This document shows positions 20,511 to 21,520 of a stretch of 21,520 nt of DNA, one piece after another. Position 1 is the stretch's first letter. Every line of letters begins with the position of its first letter. A model generated the notes under the pieces. That model ran no database searches and was not told the origin of the DNA. It saw nothing but the letters and a program-made list of their open reading frames with translations. Origin of the DNA: Thiopontia sp964415865 (GTDB taxonomy: Bacteria; Pseudomonadota; Gammaproteobacteria; GCF-002020875). Location of the stretch: positions 1 through 21,520 of the forward strand of contig CAYQBY010000027.1 in NCBI GenBank assembly GCA_964415865.1. The letters run 5' to 3'. A program made the translations under genes and the position numbers.

Positions 20511-21520
20511 GTGGATATTCCACTTATTGCCTCTTCCAGCTGCCCCATTGGAGTGTAGAAGTGGGGCGAGAAACGAATTCCACCGGCACGTACCGCACAT
20601 TGAATTCCTTTTTCAGTCAGTTTGTTATGTGTAACTTCTAAACTGCTTTCTCCGGTTGAAAAGGTGACAATTCCTGCATGTCGTGCAGGGTCGGCCGGGG
20701 TAATCAGCTCCAGTTTTGGGTTATCTTGAATCGCATCAACAAGAAACCGGGAACGCTCCAGTACCAGTTTTTCGATCTGCGCCATACCAATCTCCTCAAC
20801 CATGGAGAGTGAGGCCTCCAGCCCATGAACCCCCAACATGTTGGGGCTTCCTGGTTCAAAACGGCGCGCACTCTGGGCAATCTTCCACTTTGGAATATCG
20901 TCACAACAGCCAGGTTGTTCACAGCTTGAGTCGGTATCGAAATCATATAGAATTTCACGCATATGCCAGCCATACTGATGAAGCTGTAGACGCTCACGAG
21001 CCTCTGGCGAGCTATAGAAAAGGGCGCAGCCCTCTGGTGCCATCATCCATTTATGGCCATCGGCCACAATAAAGTCAGCCTGAATAGCATCTCCATCCAT
21101 CTGAATTGCCCCCAGGCTCTGGATTGCATCGACGCAAAACAGGATTCCACGCTTTTTGCAAAAGGTCCCAATCCGTTCTAGATCCATTCTCAGGCCAGTC
21201 CCGAACTGTACGGAGCTAATTGAGATGAGACGTGTATTGCGATCAACTGCCTCAAATAGTGCATCCTCCGGTGATTTGGCAGAATTTAGATCCACTTTTT
21301 TGGTTGTAACGCCGTAGCGTGACAGTGATTCCCAGACAATTGAGTTGGAGGGGAACTCCTGATCCGAGGTCACCACATTGTCTCCAAGCTTCCAGGAGAT
21401 ACCATGGGCAATAAGTGAAAGTCCCTCAGAGGTATTTTTAACCAGTGCAACATCATCAGCAGTGCCAACACCTATAAGACGGCACAGTCGCTCACGCAGT
21501 TTGGTTTCTACCTTTACCCA
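20507..21520 (-). CDS. Class V aminotransferase-fold PLP enzyme (5' end outside window)
   Basis: A fold-I PLP enzyme of the class V group (cysteine desulfurase / isopenicillin-N epimerase-like), 337 residues visible. The frame is open to the right edge, beginning WVKVETKLRERL, so the true start is beyond the window; a GTG at 21376 is only an internal Val in GDNVVTSDQEFPSN. Landmarks are VKNTSEGLSL (cofactor phosphate contact), CVDAIQSLGA with the PLP-pyridine Asp, and ADGHKWMMAPEG with the Schiff-base Lys. There is no obvious desulfurase-type active-site Cys loop, so the reaction is unassigned. An unusual Cys cluster, SSCEQPGCCDD, is inserted before the conserved SARRFEPGSPNMLG. It converges tail-to-tail with fic. 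Confidence 0.85.
   Translation of the reverse strand, partial: WVKVETKLRERLCRLIGVGTADDVALVKNTSEGLSLIAHGISWKLGDNVVTSDQEFPSNSIVWESLSRYGVTTKKVDLNSAKSPEDALFEAVDRNTRLISISSVQFGTGLRMDLERIGTFCKKRGILFCVDAIQSLGAIQMDGDAIQADFIVADGHKWMMAPEGCALFYSSPEARERLQLHQYGWHMREILYDFDTDSSCEQPGCCDDIPKWKIAQSARRFEPGSPNMLGVHGLEASLSMVEEIGMAQIEKLVLERSRFLVDAIQDNPKLELITPADPARHAGIVTFSTGESSLEVTHNKLTEKGIQCAVRAGGIRFSPHFYTPMGQLEEAISGIST

Noticed and set aside
19515..21520. A Fic plus aminotransferase two-gene system
   Set aside because: The genes converge rather than form an operon, and nothing in the sequence ties their functions together.

Overview
The window is an ordinary-looking chromosomal segment of a gammaproteobacterium. 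Evidence for this is the divergent rne / rluC pair, the order yceD-rpmF-plsX-fabH-fabD-fabG-acpP-fabF, and the downstream pabC-tmk-holB-tatD series, all arranged as in that class. RNase E, RluC, L32 and YceF read like close relatives of the E. coli proteins. Base composition is near balanced by eye. I cannot name the genus.

Layout. (1) 23-2537, + strand: modA-modB-modC, a complete molybdate ABC importer with overlapping genes. (2) 2585-3082, +: a low-molecular-weight protein tyrosine phosphatase, ending at a strong bidirectional terminator shared with rne. (3) 3136-5538, -: rne, an RNase E with a long basic Q/N/G-rich tail and a hairpin-rich leader. (4) 5539-6069: a 531-bp divergent intergenic region. 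(5) 6070-7712, +: rluC and a HAD phosphatase; maf/yceF converges on the latter and overlaps it by 50 bp. (6) 8308-16620, +: the phospholipid / fatty-acid synthesis cluster (yceD, rpmF, plsX, fabH, fabD, fabG, acpP, fabF) followed by pabB and pabC for the p-aminobenzoate branch of folate synthesis. (7) 16646-17086: a small toxin-antitoxin insertion with an intact ParD-type antitoxin and a wrecked ParE toxin, at the place where mltG (yceG) sits in E. coli. (8) 17094-19437, +: tmk, holB, tatD, joined by ATGA overlaps. (9) 19515-20510, +: an HTH-Fic protein whose Fic motif has Gln instead of the catalytic His, preceded by long perfect inverted repeats. (10) 20507-21520, -: a class V aminotransferase running off the right edge, carrying a small Cys-rich insertion.

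How it works together: acyl-phosphate production (PlsX), fatty-acid initiation (FabH, FabD) and elongation (FabG, FabF) act around the acyl carrier protein AcpP. The pab, tmk and holB genes supply folate precursor, dTTP precursor and a clamp-loader subunit, so the block is a growth-linked housekeeping operon. Accessory elements are confined to the ParDE remnant and the Fic / aminotransferase end.

I see no CRISPR array, tRNA, rRNA, insertion sequence or prophage. The most interesting points are the deleted parE next to an intact parD at the mltG position, the His-to-Gln Fic protein with its probable autoregulatory operator, the structured rne leader, and several genes whose -10-like box lies only 7-9 nt before the start codon with no Shine-Dalgarno sequence. 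I found nothing I would call a wholly new system.
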